A program made the translations under genes and the position numbers. 64,000 nucleotides of DNA from Methylomonas methanica MC09 (lineage in GTDB: Bacteria > Pseudomonadota > Gammaproteobacteria > Methylococcales > Methylomonadaceae): assembly GCF_000214665.1 (NCBI RefSeq), contig NC_015572.1, forward strand, positions 1,240,001 to 1,304,000. Reading direction: 5' to 3'. Below, piece after piece: positions 27,010 to 35,958 of the stretch; the stretch's first letter is position 1; every line of letters begins with the position of its first letter. Below the pieces are notes generated by a model, which had not been told where the DNA came from, searched no databases, and saw only the letters and a list, made by a program, of their open reading frames with translations.

Positions 27010-28875
27010 GTGTGTGGTTTTTTTGCTGTATATCGGCCTATCGCTGACATAAAAAAGTTTGAAGAAGCAATAATTTCTGCTGGACGTACCTTAACTCATC
27101 GGGGCCCCGATGATGAAGGTTCTTTTTGCGACGGCCATTTTGGGGTTCATTTTCGTCGACTCTCGGTCATTGATTTGAGCGCATCAGGACATCAACCGAT
27201 GTTGAGTGCTGATGATCGATTTGTGCTAGTATTTAATGGAGAGATCTATAATTATCGGGATTTACGTAATAAGCTCATAGAACGCAATCATAACTTTCGT
27301 GGTGATTCGGATAGTGAAGTTTTGTTAGCTGCTTTCGTTGAATGGGGCGCTGAATGTGTAAATTATCTGAGGGGTATGTTTGCCTTTTTGATCTGGGATC
27401 GCCAATCTCAGATTTTACATGCCTTTCGCGATCGCCTTGGAATTAAACCGCTTTATTATTGCAGGGATGGCGATACTTTTTTATTCGCTTCGGAAATCAA
27501 GGCCATTTTGTCATTTGCGCCGCACCTTGCTAAACCAAATCAATGCGCCGTTTTTAAATTTCTCGCACGTGGATGGGTAGACGATACGGAAGATACTTTT
27601 TTTGAAGGTATTACGAGTGTTGCGCCAGGTACTGTGCATCGCCTTGAGCGGGGTAATGCAACTAAGCATCTATATTGGCACCCAACTTTCGCTGTTGGCA
27701 AGCCATATGAGCAAGAGACTTTCAGAAACTCATTCTCACAGACTATTTCATTACACCTGCAATCCGATGTGCCGCTAGCTGCAACTTTGAGTGGAGGGAT
27801 GGATTCATCGTCTATCGTTGCGCTTGCTGCTCAAGAAGTATCGCAGCCTGAGGAGATCCAGGCATTTAGTGTGATTCCGCCAGAGACTGTAGATGAATCG
27901 TTTTGGATAGACTGTACAGTTATTAAGACCGGGATTCGCCATGCTTACCTTCAGCCAGACTGGAGTGAGATGTCGGAAGTTTTTGATACAGTATTGACTG
28001 CTCATGACGAGCCTTTTCAGTCAAGCAGCTGCATCTACCAATATCTATTGCGCCGTGAAGTGGCTCAGCGAGGTATTAAAGTGTTGCTGGTGGGAGAGGG
28101 AGGAGATGAAGTTTTAGGTGGTTATCGCCGCTTGTTCTACCCATACTTATACGCGCTTGAAGCAGATGGTCGGTACGAATTATTTAATCAAGCCCTTAAT
28201 GGCGCGTCTGCGTTTCTCGGTATTGATCGCGCTTCGGCGCTATCACAGCTTAAAGCTTATCGCGGAATGATAGCTTCTGGCAGCAGCGGTCAAGAAAATA
28301 GAAGCGCATATGGAGTTTTATCCGAAGATTTCATTGCTCGGCACCGTGACTTGGTCGATGAGCACTCCTATCCTCCTATGGAATTGGAAGCTCCTAACCG
28401 TTTCTTCGCTCATTTAACAGAACACTTGCAGAAGCGTGATATTCCTTATGTACTCAGGATGGAAGACCGTAACTCAATGGCTCATGGTGTTGAGGCAAGG
28501 GTGCCTTTCTTGGATCACCGTTTCCTGGAACAAGTGTTTTCTTTTGATTATGCCGAATTCATGCTTCATGGAGTGAATAAATCTATGTTGCGGCGTGCCA
28601 TGGTAGGCGTGCTTCCCGAAGAGGTTGTTGGGCGTCGAGACAAGAGTCCGCGTCCTGGTAGCAATGTTCACTTCATCTATGACGTTATGCTGAAACCAAT
28701 GCAGGAAACCTTAGCCTCCGGGGTGTTCCGCAACTCGCCTTGGTGGCGTGCGGACTGTGCCGAACAATTTGAGCGCGATCGAGCAGCACGCGATGTTCAG
28801 CGTGCCGAAGTGTGGTTTCGAATATATAGCGTTGCCAGATGGACGAGTTTGTTATTAAAAGGCAATTTGACATGA
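27010..28875 (+). CDS. AsnB-like glutamine amidotransferase (first copy)
   Basis: A 621-residue protein of the glutamine-dependent asparagine synthase family. The GTG start exposes Cys2 in MCGFF as glutaminase nucleophile; RGPDDEG and FNGEIYN complete the N-terminal domain. The synthase domain has the PPi loop SGGMDSSS and VGEGGDEVLGGY. Members in O-antigen loci (for example WbpS of Pseudomonas) are thought to amidate the carboxyl of a uronic acid instead of aspartate. Here the target could be the nonulosonate carboxyl or an unseen uronate; no UDP-sugar 6-dehydrogenase is in the window. Housekeeping AsnB is unlikely in this context. Confidence 0.85.
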   Translation: MCGFFAVYRPIADIKKFEEAIISAGRTLTHRGPDDEGSFCDGHFGVHFRRLSVIDLSASGHQPMLSADDRFVLVFNGEIYNYRDLRNKLIERNHNFRGDSDSEVLLAAFVEWGAECVNYLRGMFAFLIWDRQSQILHAFRDRLGIKPLYYCRDGDTFLFASEIKAILSFAPHLAKPNQCAVFKFLARGWVDDTEDTFFEGITSVAPGTVHRLERGNATKHLYWHPTFAVGKPYEQETFRNSFSQTISLHLQSDVPLAATLSGGMDSSSIVALAAQEVSQPEEIQAFSVIPPETVDESFWIDCTVIKTGIRHAYLQPDWSEMSEVFDTVLTAHDEPFQSSSCIYQYLLRREVAQRGIKVLLVGEGGDEVLGGYRRLFYPYLYALEADGRYELFNQALNGASAFLGIDRASALSQLKAYRGMIASGSSGQENRSAYGVLSEDFIARHRDLVDEHSYPPMELEAPNRFFAHLTEHLQKRDIPYVLRMEDRNSMAHGVEARVPFLDHRFLEQVFSFDYAEFMLHGVNKSMLRRAMVGVLPEEVVGRRDKSPRPGSNVHFIYDVMLKPMQETLASGVFRNSPWWRADCAEQFERDRAARDVQRAEVWFRIYSVARWTSLLLKGNLT

Positions 28876-29010
28876 AAAACGAATTAAAATGTAAGCAGAC
28901 CCTTAAAGTATATGGTCATCTCCACATTAGTTTCTACATTTTTAAGCCTTATGCTATGCAGCATGCCTGTTCCATTATCAGTAAGTATTTAGCTGATTTG
29001 GTATTTCATC

Positions 29011-29040
29011 GGACTTGGACTTGGACTTGGACTTGGGCTT
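29011..29040 (+). repeat. Five tandem GGACTT hexamers upstream of a methyltransferase
   Basis: The unit GGACTT is repeated four times exactly and a fifth time as GGGCTT. The array ends just before the AAAGGA ribosome-binding site (29041-29046) of the gene at 29055. Repeat-number changes would alter the distance between this site and upstream signals without touching a coding frame. The rest of the 179-bp gap (28876-29054) shows no gene. Confidence 0.85.
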
Positions 29041-29054
29041 AAAGGATATAAATT

Positions 29055-30041
29055 ATGCGAGACATTCTTAAAGGTCTTAAGCTTTTCGATATTGATCTGT
29101 ACAAATTACGGAGCAGACATTTTCATGCGGACATGATTCGAGATCGGGAATTGGTCTTTGCTGACTTTGCGAGTTGTCTCCGTGATGAACATGATTTTGT
29201 TTGCCCACTATGCGGAGATCGTAATCATCGAGAATATCTTGCCTGGAGGGAATACACTTTATTTGAATGTACGCAGTGCGGGGCGGTTTCGCCCAACGTT
29301 GATTCGACAAAGGTCGCGGCTCTGAATTTACATTCATCTTCGATAGTTGAGGACGATGTCAAGAGGGAAATACTTGCTACCTACGAATACCGGAAACAGA
29401 CATTTGCAGCAGAGCGTCTGGTATATTTACGGGAGTTAATTCCAGGCTTTGGTGAAAATAGCGATTCCGTACTCGATATTGGTTGTGGTCCAGGCTATTT
29501 TCTAAGTTATCTAAAGGATAAAGGAATTAGTGGACGGGGTTTGGAAGTCAATCCTTTTTGCGTTCGTTTTTGTCAGGAGTCTGGCTTAAATACGGTTGAT
29601 GGTAGGTTAGAGGATGAGCCCGATGAGTGTTATTCGCTAATTACTATGTTTGATGTGTTGGAACACCTTGATCAGCCTATAAATTTTTTTCAGGCTGCTT
29701 ACAGGAAACTTCGCCATGGTGGGTATCTTTTAGCCTACACGCCTAATTTACATTCGATCAGCACATATTTGATGGGTGGTGAGCATAATATGCTGGCTGT
29801 CTTTAATCATCTTTGTTTCTACGATCAAAATTCCCTTGATTTTCTCGCTAAACACTCAGGGTTTGAAGTGCAGCGGTGCGACTATTTTGGTTTGGATGTC
29901 ATGGATTATCTTGCTATGAAGGAATGCGACGATAACTACTCTTACTTCGAGAAACTGCGGCCAATGGTGGCGCCTCTTCAGGCTTTGGTTGATGCGCATT
30001 GCTTGGGAAATAGCATGCGCGTGCTGTTTCGAAAAGCATGA
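29055..30041 (+). CDS. Zinc-ribbon SAM-dependent methyltransferase (second)
   Basis: A 328-residue protein with the same layout as the one at 26068: a zinc ribbon with CPLC near 50-53 and CTQC near 73-76, then a class I methyltransferase domain with VLDIGCGPGYFLSY near 140-153 and DVLEHLDQP. The ATG is preceded by AAAGGA at good distance. It is sandwiched between two AsnB-like genes, so the methyl acceptor may be the same sugar that these amidate. Base composition is as AT-rich as its neighbours. Confidence 0.82.
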   Translation: MRDILKGLKLFDIDLYKLRSRHFHADMIRDRELVFADFASCLRDEHDFVCPLCGDRNHREYLAWREYTLFECTQCGAVSPNVDSTKVAALNLHSSSIVEDDVKREILATYEYRKQTFAAERLVYLRELIPGFGENSDSVLDIGCGPGYFLSYLKDKGISGRGLEVNPFCVRFCQESGLNTVDGRLEDEPDECYSLITMFDVLEHLDQPINFFQAAYRKLRHGGYLLAYTPNLHSISTYLMGGEHNMLAVFNHLCFYDQNSLDFLAKHSGFEVQRCDYFGLDVMDYLAMKECDDNYSYFEKLRPMVAPLQALVDAHCLGNSMRVLFRKA

Positions 30042-30058
30042 GGTTTGATTAGAAATCC

Positions 30059-31810
30059 ATGTGTGGTTTTTTAGGGTGTATTGATGCCGATATAGAAGTT
30101 GCCCGAGCAATGAAGTCTCTTACTCACAGAGGCCCTGATGCACAGGGCGAATATGAGCGAGATGGTTTATTTTTGCGTCACTTTAGGCTTGCGATAATTG
30201 GCGCCGAGGCAACTGCACATCAACCAATGCTTGCTTTGAACGGTAAAGTACAGCTGGTATTTAACGGAGAAATATACAATTACAAAGAATTAGCTGCCTG
30301 GATGGGGTGTCCGGATCTGGCGGATCAGGGCGACACCAGGGTTTTAGTCGAGTTTCTCTCGACCTATGGGATTGGTCATATCGAACGCTTAAACGGTATG
30401 TTTGCTTTTGCTGCTTACTTTGAAGATACCGGCGAGCTTTACTTAGTACGGGATCGATTTGGCGTCAAGCCGCTTTATTATCTGCATCATCGGGGTGGAA
30501 TGTATTTTGCGTCCGAAATAAAATCATTGCGTTCTATCCAGCCTTGTTCTTTAAATTATCAAAAAGTAATACGTTATCTCGATACAGCAACTTATCCAGA
30601 GGGTGCGAATACTTTTTATGAGGATATCATTCAACTTGAAGCCGGGACTTGGATTCGGTATCAAAACGGAAAGACTGAAATCCGGCGTTGGTATGACTTG
30701 GCTGCCGAGATAAGTTCACTTAAGGATGTAACGCTGACCGTGCCGGAATACGAGGCGCTGCTTGAAGATGCTATTCGCTTAAGATTGCGAAGTGATGTGC
30801 CGATTTCATTACACTATAGTGCAGGTACTGATAGCACTGCTTTGTTGCTTAAAACGAAAGAGGTTTGGGGGTGGGATTTTCCTCTTACCACGTTTACGAT
30901 GGCATTCGAAGATCCAGATGTCGATGAATCGGGGATGGCCGAAATCTACTGTAAGCGAATAGGGGTCAATAATCATAAGGTATTTCTAACGCCAGAAGAA
31001 GTCCCCAATCTGGCTTTGGAGCTGCATGGTTTTCAAGATGAGCCATATGGCGGGGTACCAACTATTGCCTATTACCGGATGAATCAAGTGGAACGTCAAC
31101 TTGGTTATCTCGTTTCAATTGAAGGACAAGGTGGCGACGAAGCCTTGGGAGGCTATCTATATCACGTGTATCTGGCTATTTATGATCTGCATCTATCCCG
31201 TTCCGATCCCGATTTGTTAAGGTTGATGTTACAGATTCATAATACTGATTTAGAAACCGCAATTACCGCAGCCGAAAGGTTGATTGCAGCAGGTTTTCAA
31301 TCTCATACTGATATGACCAATATTCGCGGAGTTAACTCGCTACCAAAGGAAAAGTTTATGGATTGGTTGAGTACAATCCAATTATATGATGTTCTCGTTA
31401 ACAAAATTCCACGTACCTTACGCTTTAATGATCGCGCGTCTATGGCTTGTGGTCGGGAAGTGCGTTTTCCTTTGCTTGACTATAGAGTTCTTACTTATGG
31501 GATTGCTTTTGATCACCAAGTCAAATATGCAGGAGGAAACCCCAAGGCGCCATTACGTGAAATTATCCGCCGTCATTTGCTGGGTGTTTATGATGCCCCA
31601 AAACGTTCCGTGGTAACACCGCAGACCAAGTGGTTGAAGGATGAACTAAAGCCGTGGGCGCTAGAAAGAATAGATGTGCTGCGAAGTTCAGGTTTTTTGC
31701 CTCAACACTTCTTAAATGAAAGCGATAGCTTTTACCGTGACCCAGCCCCTACTAATTCTTTTCCTATTTGGCAATTAATTAATTTATCTTTTTTCTTTGA
31801 TTTTCAGTAA
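30059..31810 (+). CDS. AsnB-like glutamine amidotransferase (second copy)
   Basis: A 583-residue asparagine-synthase-like protein. Cys2 in MCGFL is the glutaminase nucleophile, and RGPDAQGEYE and FNGEIYNYKELA confirm the N-terminal domain. In the synthase domain the PPi loop reads SAGTDSTALL instead of SGGxDS, a change in a normally strict Gly, while EGQGGDEALGGY is kept. It differs clearly from the copy at 27010, so it is not a recent duplicate and probably acts on a different group. It is followed by hisF-like and hisH-like genes in the same operon. Confidence 0.84.
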   Translation: MCGFLGCIDADIEVARAMKSLTHRGPDAQGEYERDGLFLRHFRLAIIGAEATAHQPMLALNGKVQLVFNGEIYNYKELAAWMGCPDLADQGDTRVLVEFLSTYGIGHIERLNGMFAFAAYFEDTGELYLVRDRFGVKPLYYLHHRGGMYFASEIKSLRSIQPCSLNYQKVIRYLDTATYPEGANTFYEDIIQLEAGTWIRYQNGKTEIRRWYDLAAEISSLKDVTLTVPEYEALLEDAIRLRLRSDVPISLHYSAGTDSTALLLKTKEVWGWDFPLTTFTMAFEDPDVDESGMAEIYCKRIGVNNHKVFLTPEEVPNLALELHGFQDEPYGGVPTIAYYRMNQVERQLGYLVSIEGQGGDEALGGYLYHVYLAIYDLHLSRSDPDLLRLMLQIHNTDLETAITAAERLIAAGFQSHTDMTNIRGVNSLPKEKFMDWLSTIQLYDVLVNKIPRTLRFNDRASMACGREVRFPLLDYRVLTYGIAFDHQVKYAGGNPKAPLREIIRRHLLGVYDAPKRSVVTPQTKWLKDELKPWALERIDVLRSSGFLPQHFLNESDSFYRDPAPTNSFPIWQLINLSFFFDFQ

Positions 31811-31822
31811 AACAAATTTTCT

Positions 31823-32584
31823 ATGCAAAAGCCTCGTATTATAGCCCGGCTAGATATCAAGACAGCAAATGTTGTCAAAGGAATTAGATTCGAAGGTCTT
31901 CGAATTATGGGAAAACCCGACGAATTGGCGACACGTTATTATGAGCAGGGCGCCGATGAATTGTTATATATAGATACAGTTGCCAGTCTGTATGGTCGAA
32001 ATAACTTAAGTGATGTTGTTAAGCAAGCTGCATCGCATATTTTTATTCCTATGACTGTGGGTGGTGGAATCAGAACAGTTGGCGATGCCCAGACTTTGCT
32101 TAGAAGTGGCGCTGATAAGATTGCAATCAACACTGCTGCAGTAAAGAACCCTAAACTTATCAAAGAGCTAGCCTCTATTCTGGGTTCACAGGCAATAGTC
32201 GTTTCCTTGCAGGTGAAATGTGTAGGCCCGGAAAAATGGGAGATTTATGTTGATAATGGCCGCGAAAAGACAGGTTTAGATGCGATGGATTGGGCCAAAC
32301 AAGTAGAAGAATTAGGGGCGGGTGAGCTTTTGGTAACATCTGTGGATCGAGATGGTACCGGGCTAGGATTTGATGAGCAATTTATTTCTCGCCTTGCATC
32401 GAATGTCTCTTTGCCTGTTGTGGCTGGGGGCGGCGCTAAAGGTCCTCAAGATATAAGTCATATATTAAGCGAAACTGATGCTTCAGCTGTTGCAATAGCG
32501 TCTATGTTGCATTATGGCAGAGCTACCATTGGCGAAATAAAACAGGAACTGACTAAGGTGGGTATTTCCACTGCGAGGCATTGA
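31823..32584 (+). CDS. hisF: HisF-like ammonia-channel protein for sugar amidination
   Basis: A 253-residue TIM barrel of the imidazole-glycerol-phosphate synthase cyclase family. D11 is kept (ARLDIK), but the second catalytic Asp of HisF, D130, is Gln130 here (VVSLQVK). TVGGGIRTV and VAGGGAKGP, the phosphate-binding loops, and TSVDRDGTG are kept. Loss of D130 argues against histidine synthesis. In loci with a WbuX/WbpG-type protein, HisF and HisH paralogues deliver ammonia to that amidotransferase, and this is the likely job. The last codon overlaps the start of the hisH-like gene. Confidence 0.88.
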   Translation: MQKPRIIARLDIKTANVVKGIRFEGLRIMGKPDELATRYYEQGADELLYIDTVASLYGRNNLSDVVKQAASHIFIPMTVGGGIRTVGDAQTLLRSGADKIAINTAAVKNPKLIKELASILGSQAIVVSLQVKCVGPEKWEIYVDNGREKTGLDAMDWAKQVEELGAGELLVTSVDRDGTGLGFDEQFISRLASNVSLPVVAGGGAKGPQDISHILSETDASAVAIASMLHYGRATIGEIKQELTKVGISTARH

Positions 32585-33219
32585 TGAAAAATGTTCGGGT
32601 TATTGATTACGATGCAGGCAATCTGTTTAACGTAGTGCGGGCATTTGAACACCTCGGTTGCACGGTAAAAATTGCATCCAGACCCGACGAAATTAGTGAT
32701 GGTGAATATTTAGTGTTGCCTGGAGTTGGTGCGTTTGGTGACGGTATGGCGAACTTAAAAAAACGTGAATTAATTGCGCCGATGCTCGAATGGATAAATA
32801 CAGGTAGGCCGTTCATGGGGATATGCCTGGGTATGCAGTTATTGTTGACTTCCAGTGAGGAGTTTGGTAGGTATGAGGGTCTCGGCATAGTTCCGGGCAA
32901 AGTGAGTAGGCTGTTAACTGAACCTGGATTGAAGGTTCCAAATATTGGGTGGCATCCGTTGTCTCCGCCGGAGGATGATCAAAATAGATGGGATGGAACT
33001 GTATTAGAAGGCGTTGCCTTGACGCGGGACATGTATTTTGTTCATTCTTTTGCGGCCTATCCAGACGATCCGGCGCATTGGCTTGCTCAAAGCTTATTTG
33101 GAAAGCATTGGTTCTGTTCAGCTTTACGTAAGGATAATATCTTTGGTTGCCAGTTTCATCCAGAAAAAAGTGGTATTACTGGGCTTGCCATTTTGGAGAG
33201 CTTTTTAAAAGAGACTTGA
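32584..33219 (+). CDS. hisH: HisH-like glutaminase for sugar amidination
   Basis: A 211-residue class I glutamine amidotransferase of the HisH type, which releases ammonia from glutamine and passes it through its HisF-like partner. The nucleophile is C81 in GICLGMQLL, and the His and Glu of the triad are in CQFHPEKSG near the C-terminus. NIGWHPL and YFVHSF are further HisH blocks. The ATG at 32584 shares its A with the hisF stop (TGATG); the TTG three bases earlier is less likely. Together with the WbuX-like protein at 24075 it completes the WbpG-HisH2-HisF2 type trio. Confidence 0.9.
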   Translation: MKNVRVIDYDAGNLFNVVRAFEHLGCTVKIASRPDEISDGEYLVLPGVGAFGDGMANLKKRELIAPMLEWINTGRPFMGICLGMQLLLTSSEEFGRYEGLGIVPGKVSRLLTEPGLKVPNIGWHPLSPPEDDQNRWDGTVLEGVALTRDMYFVHSFAAYPDDPAHWLAQSLFGKHWFCSALRKDNIFGCQFHPEKSGITGLAILESFLKET

Positions 33220-33259
33220 TAGTTGAGTATTTATATTCACTCTTGAATTCGTCTAAGCC

Positions 33260-34813
33260 ATGTTATTTAACTCCCACGTTTTTATTTTTTTATATTTGCC
33301 TTTGGTTGCCGCTGGATTTTTTGCAATTGGGCGAGTAAATCAGAGTTTGGCTGCCGCTTGGCTTGCCGCCGCATCGCTTTTCTTTTATGCTTGGTGGAGT
33401 CCAAAATATTTAATATTGCTGCTTGGATCAATAATTTTTAACTTTGTTGCAGCTGCTGCTATATCGCAATCAATCAAAACATTTGAAAAGTTAAAACGTA
33501 GATGGTTGTTAACTTTTGCGATTACAGTAAATTTAATCTTGCTCGGTTATTACAAATATGCAAATTTCTTTCTGGAGAGCTTGGGTCCCATATTCGGTAT
33601 AACTTCAGGTTCTGTAGATATTTTGTTGCCGCTTGGTATTTCTTTCTTTACCTTTACTCAAATTGCATTTTTGGTCGATGCCTTTCAGGGCAAGTCAAGT
33701 GAGCCAAGTTTTATACACTATTGCTTGTTTGTGACTTATTTTCCGCATTTGATTGCTGGGCCGGTACTGCATCACAAAGAGATGATGCCTCAATTTCGGC
33801 AATCGAAAACATATTACCCCAGTGCTGAAAATTTCTCAGTTGGTGTTTCAATTTTTTCAATTGGTTTATTCAAAAAAGTAGTCATTGCCGACTCGATTGC
33901 TCCTTACGCCAATGCCATATTTGAGATAACAGGGCAAGGCTATTCTCCAACTTTTTTTGAAGCATGGGGTGGGGCCTTGGCCTATACACTTCAATTATAT
34001 TTTGATTTTTCTGGATATTCGGATATGGCAATTGGATTATCCCGATTGTTTAACGTTGTGTTGCCTCTTAATTTTAATTCGCCCTATAAAGCTAATAATA
34101 TCATCGAGTTCTGGCGTTGCTGGCACATGACATTATCTCGTTTTTTAAGAGATTATCTTTATATCCCGCTTGGAGGTAATCGATATGGTCCGGTTAGACG
34201 TTATTGTAATTTGTTGATTACAATGCTGCTTGGAGGGTTATGGCATGGTGCTGGCTGGACATTTATAGTTTGGGGAGGTTTGCACGGTTTATTTCTTATG
34301 GTGAATCATGCTTGGCAATGTTTTCGCCAGTATTTAGGACAAGATCTTACTAAGTCATCGATTTACGGAAGATTAGTGAGCCGTTCCATTACATTTTTGG
34401 CTGTTGTTGCTAGTTGGGTTGTCTTTCGGTCAGTTAATCTCGATATGGCTGAGTCTATGCTCCGAGGAATGGCTGGGATGAATGGCATAGTTCTGCATAG
34501 TGCCTGGCAACTGAAATTAGGTGAAGTGGGTCCAGTTTTAACTGTGTTAGGTGTTGAATTTGGGAATTTAGCCGCCGTTGATAATGTGCGAGTGCTCTAT
34601 TGGCTGGTGATCTTGGTTATTGCGTGTTGGATGCTGCCAAATACTCAAGAAGTGATGGCCAGATTTAAGCCGGCCCTTGATTTTCAAAATGATGTATCAA
34701 CATCATTTGTATGGAAACCAACTACTGCTTGGGGAGTTGGGATTGGATTAACTGCGGCTTTAGCCGTTTTATTTATTGCGCGTAAGTCGGAATTTCTTTA
34801 TTTCCAGTTCTAA
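33260..34813 (+). CDS. MBOAT O-acyltransferase, AlgI-like (first)
   Basis: A 517-residue polytopic inner-membrane protein of the MBOAT family that moves acyl groups, usually acetyl, across the membrane for O-acylation of exopolysaccharides. Typical segments are LPLGISFFTFTQIAFLVD, HLIAGPVLHHKEMMPQF, YFDFSGYSDMAIGLS, FWRCWHMTLSRFLRDYLYIP and the active-site region GGLWHGAGWTFIVWG with the catalytic His. Ten or more hydrophobic helices are visible. It is followed after 3 bp by an SGNH protein that probably places the acyl group on the glycan, as AlgX/AlgJ do for alginate. Confidence 0.92.
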   Translation: MLFNSHVFIFLYLPLVAAGFFAIGRVNQSLAAAWLAAASLFFYAWWSPKYLILLLGSIIFNFVAAAAISQSIKTFEKLKRRWLLTFAITVNLILLGYYKYANFFLESLGPIFGITSGSVDILLPLGISFFTFTQIAFLVDAFQGKSSEPSFIHYCLFVTYFPHLIAGPVLHHKEMMPQFRQSKTYYPSAENFSVGVSIFSIGLFKKVVIADSIAPYANAIFEITGQGYSPTFFEAWGGALAYTLQLYFDFSGYSDMAIGLSRLFNVVLPLNFNSPYKANNIIEFWRCWHMTLSRFLRDYLYIPLGGNRYGPVRRYCNLLITMLLGGLWHGAGWTFIVWGGLHGLFLMVNHAWQCFRQYLGQDLTKSSIYGRLVSRSITFLAVVASWVVFRSVNLDMAESMLRGMAGMNGIVLHSAWQLKLGEVGPVLTVLGVEFGNLAAVDNVRVLYWLVILVIACWMLPNTQEVMARFKPALDFQNDVSTSFVWKPTTAWGVGIGLTAALAVLFIARKSEFLYFQF

Positions 34814-34816
34814 AAT

Positions 34817-35914
34817 ATGATTTATTCCTTTTCAAATTTTTTGGTTTCGGCTGGAGTCATATTTACACTATCGTTAGCAACGGTTGCTGGTATTAATTAT
34901 CATTATGATCCGGCCAATATTTTTAGTGACCGTACTTACGAAGCGGGGGTTGGACGGTTGTTATCAGAGGGTAAAGATGTCGGAAATGTTACAGATTTTG
35001 ACGAAAGGCTTGTGCAAAAATTTTTTGCCGAACGGCTTAAAAGTCGTCGCGATGTGTTGGTCATTGGTTCAAGTAGGGCAATGAATCTGGAGTCGAAACA
35101 CTTTTCCGGGAAATCTTATTATAATGCTTCAGTGTCTGGAGCCTCAATGGAGGATTACTATGCAATCCTCCAAATCTATCGAGATATCAACAAGTTGCCG
35201 AAGTTGCTTGTTTTGGGTGTGGATCCGTGGGTATTTAATCGAAATAATGAACAAACCCGCTGGAAAAGTCTGGAGCAAGAGTATCTTCGGAGCGTAAAAG
35301 AAAACGAATCAGGTCAGTATGTCTTAGGGCCCGCAATTGAGTGGCAATTTTCTAAACTACAGCAGCTCTTTAGTTTTGATTATCTTCGGACGTCGTTAAA
35401 ATATTCTCATAGAGAAGACCGAGATTATTATGTGACTACTGCTGCTGAACTTGATGTTAATATTCACCGTGCTGACGGAACTATTACATATAAACGAGAG
35501 TTTTCTCACCGAAGTTCAGAGCAAGTGGCTGATTGGGTGCGGAAACAACTGCTAAAGACTCCTCTGTATTCGCTTGGCGGATATAAAGAGTTAGATCTGG
35601 CTTATATCAAACAGTTCGAGGCTTTAATTTTAAATCTGTACGCCGAGGGTACAAAAGTAATTCTTTTTTTAGCTCCATATCATCCAGATTTTTATAAAGT
35701 CATGAATGATGCCACTAGCCCTTACCGGCGCGTGATTGATGCTGAGGATTATTTATATCATTTTGCAGAAACGCATAAATTTCCAATTTTTGGATCTTAC
35801 AACCCACGCCGAATACCCTGTTCAAGGGGAGATTTTTTCGATGAAATGCATCCAAGACCTATATGCATAGATAAAATATTTAAAAATAAAGTTATAGATT
35901 TAGGTCGGCTCTAG
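34817..35914 (+). CDS. SGNH-like periplasmic O-acyltransferase partner (first)
   Basis: A 365-residue protein with one N-terminal membrane anchor (residues 8-27) and a periplasmic domain. The block VLVIGSSRAMN near 80-90 offers the SGNH serine, and DEMHP near the C-terminus fits the Asp-x-x-His dyad. SGNH proteins paired with MBOAT proteins transfer the acyl group to the polysaccharide in the periplasm. It is 3 bp downstream of the MBOAT gene. The similarity to known families is weak, so the acceptor is not predicted. Confidence 0.72.
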   Translation: MIYSFSNFLVSAGVIFTLSLATVAGINYHYDPANIFSDRTYEAGVGRLLSEGKDVGNVTDFDERLVQKFFAERLKSRRDVLVIGSSRAMNLESKHFSGKSYYNASVSGASMEDYYAILQIYRDINKLPKLLVLGVDPWVFNRNNEQTRWKSLEQEYLRSVKENESGQYVLGPAIEWQFSKLQQLFSFDYLRTSLKYSHREDRDYYVTTAAELDVNIHRADGTITYKREFSHRSSEQVADWVRKQLLKTPLYSLGGYKELDLAYIKQFEALILNLYAEGTKVILFLAPYHPDFYKVMNDATSPYRRVIDAEDYLYHFAETHKFPIFGSYNPRRIPCSRGDFFDEMHPRPICIDKIFKNKVIDLGRL

Positions 35915-35958
35915 TTGAAAGGGCAAATATTTTTAATGTTAATTTGGAGTGGTGCAAA

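Noticed and set aside
29011..29040. CRISPR array
   Set aside because: The units are 6 bp without spacers; no other regularly spaced repeats and no cas genes were seen in the window.
28839..29042. Small ORF ending in a WTWTWTWA repeat
   Set aside because: It overlaps the AsnB-like gene, and its repeats are the translated GGACTT array; there is no ribosome-binding site and no similarity.
31823..33219. hisF and hisH as histidine biosynthesis genes
   Set aside because: They stand alone without other his genes, inside a polysaccharide locus with a WbuX-type amidotransferase, and the HisF-like protein lacks Asp130.
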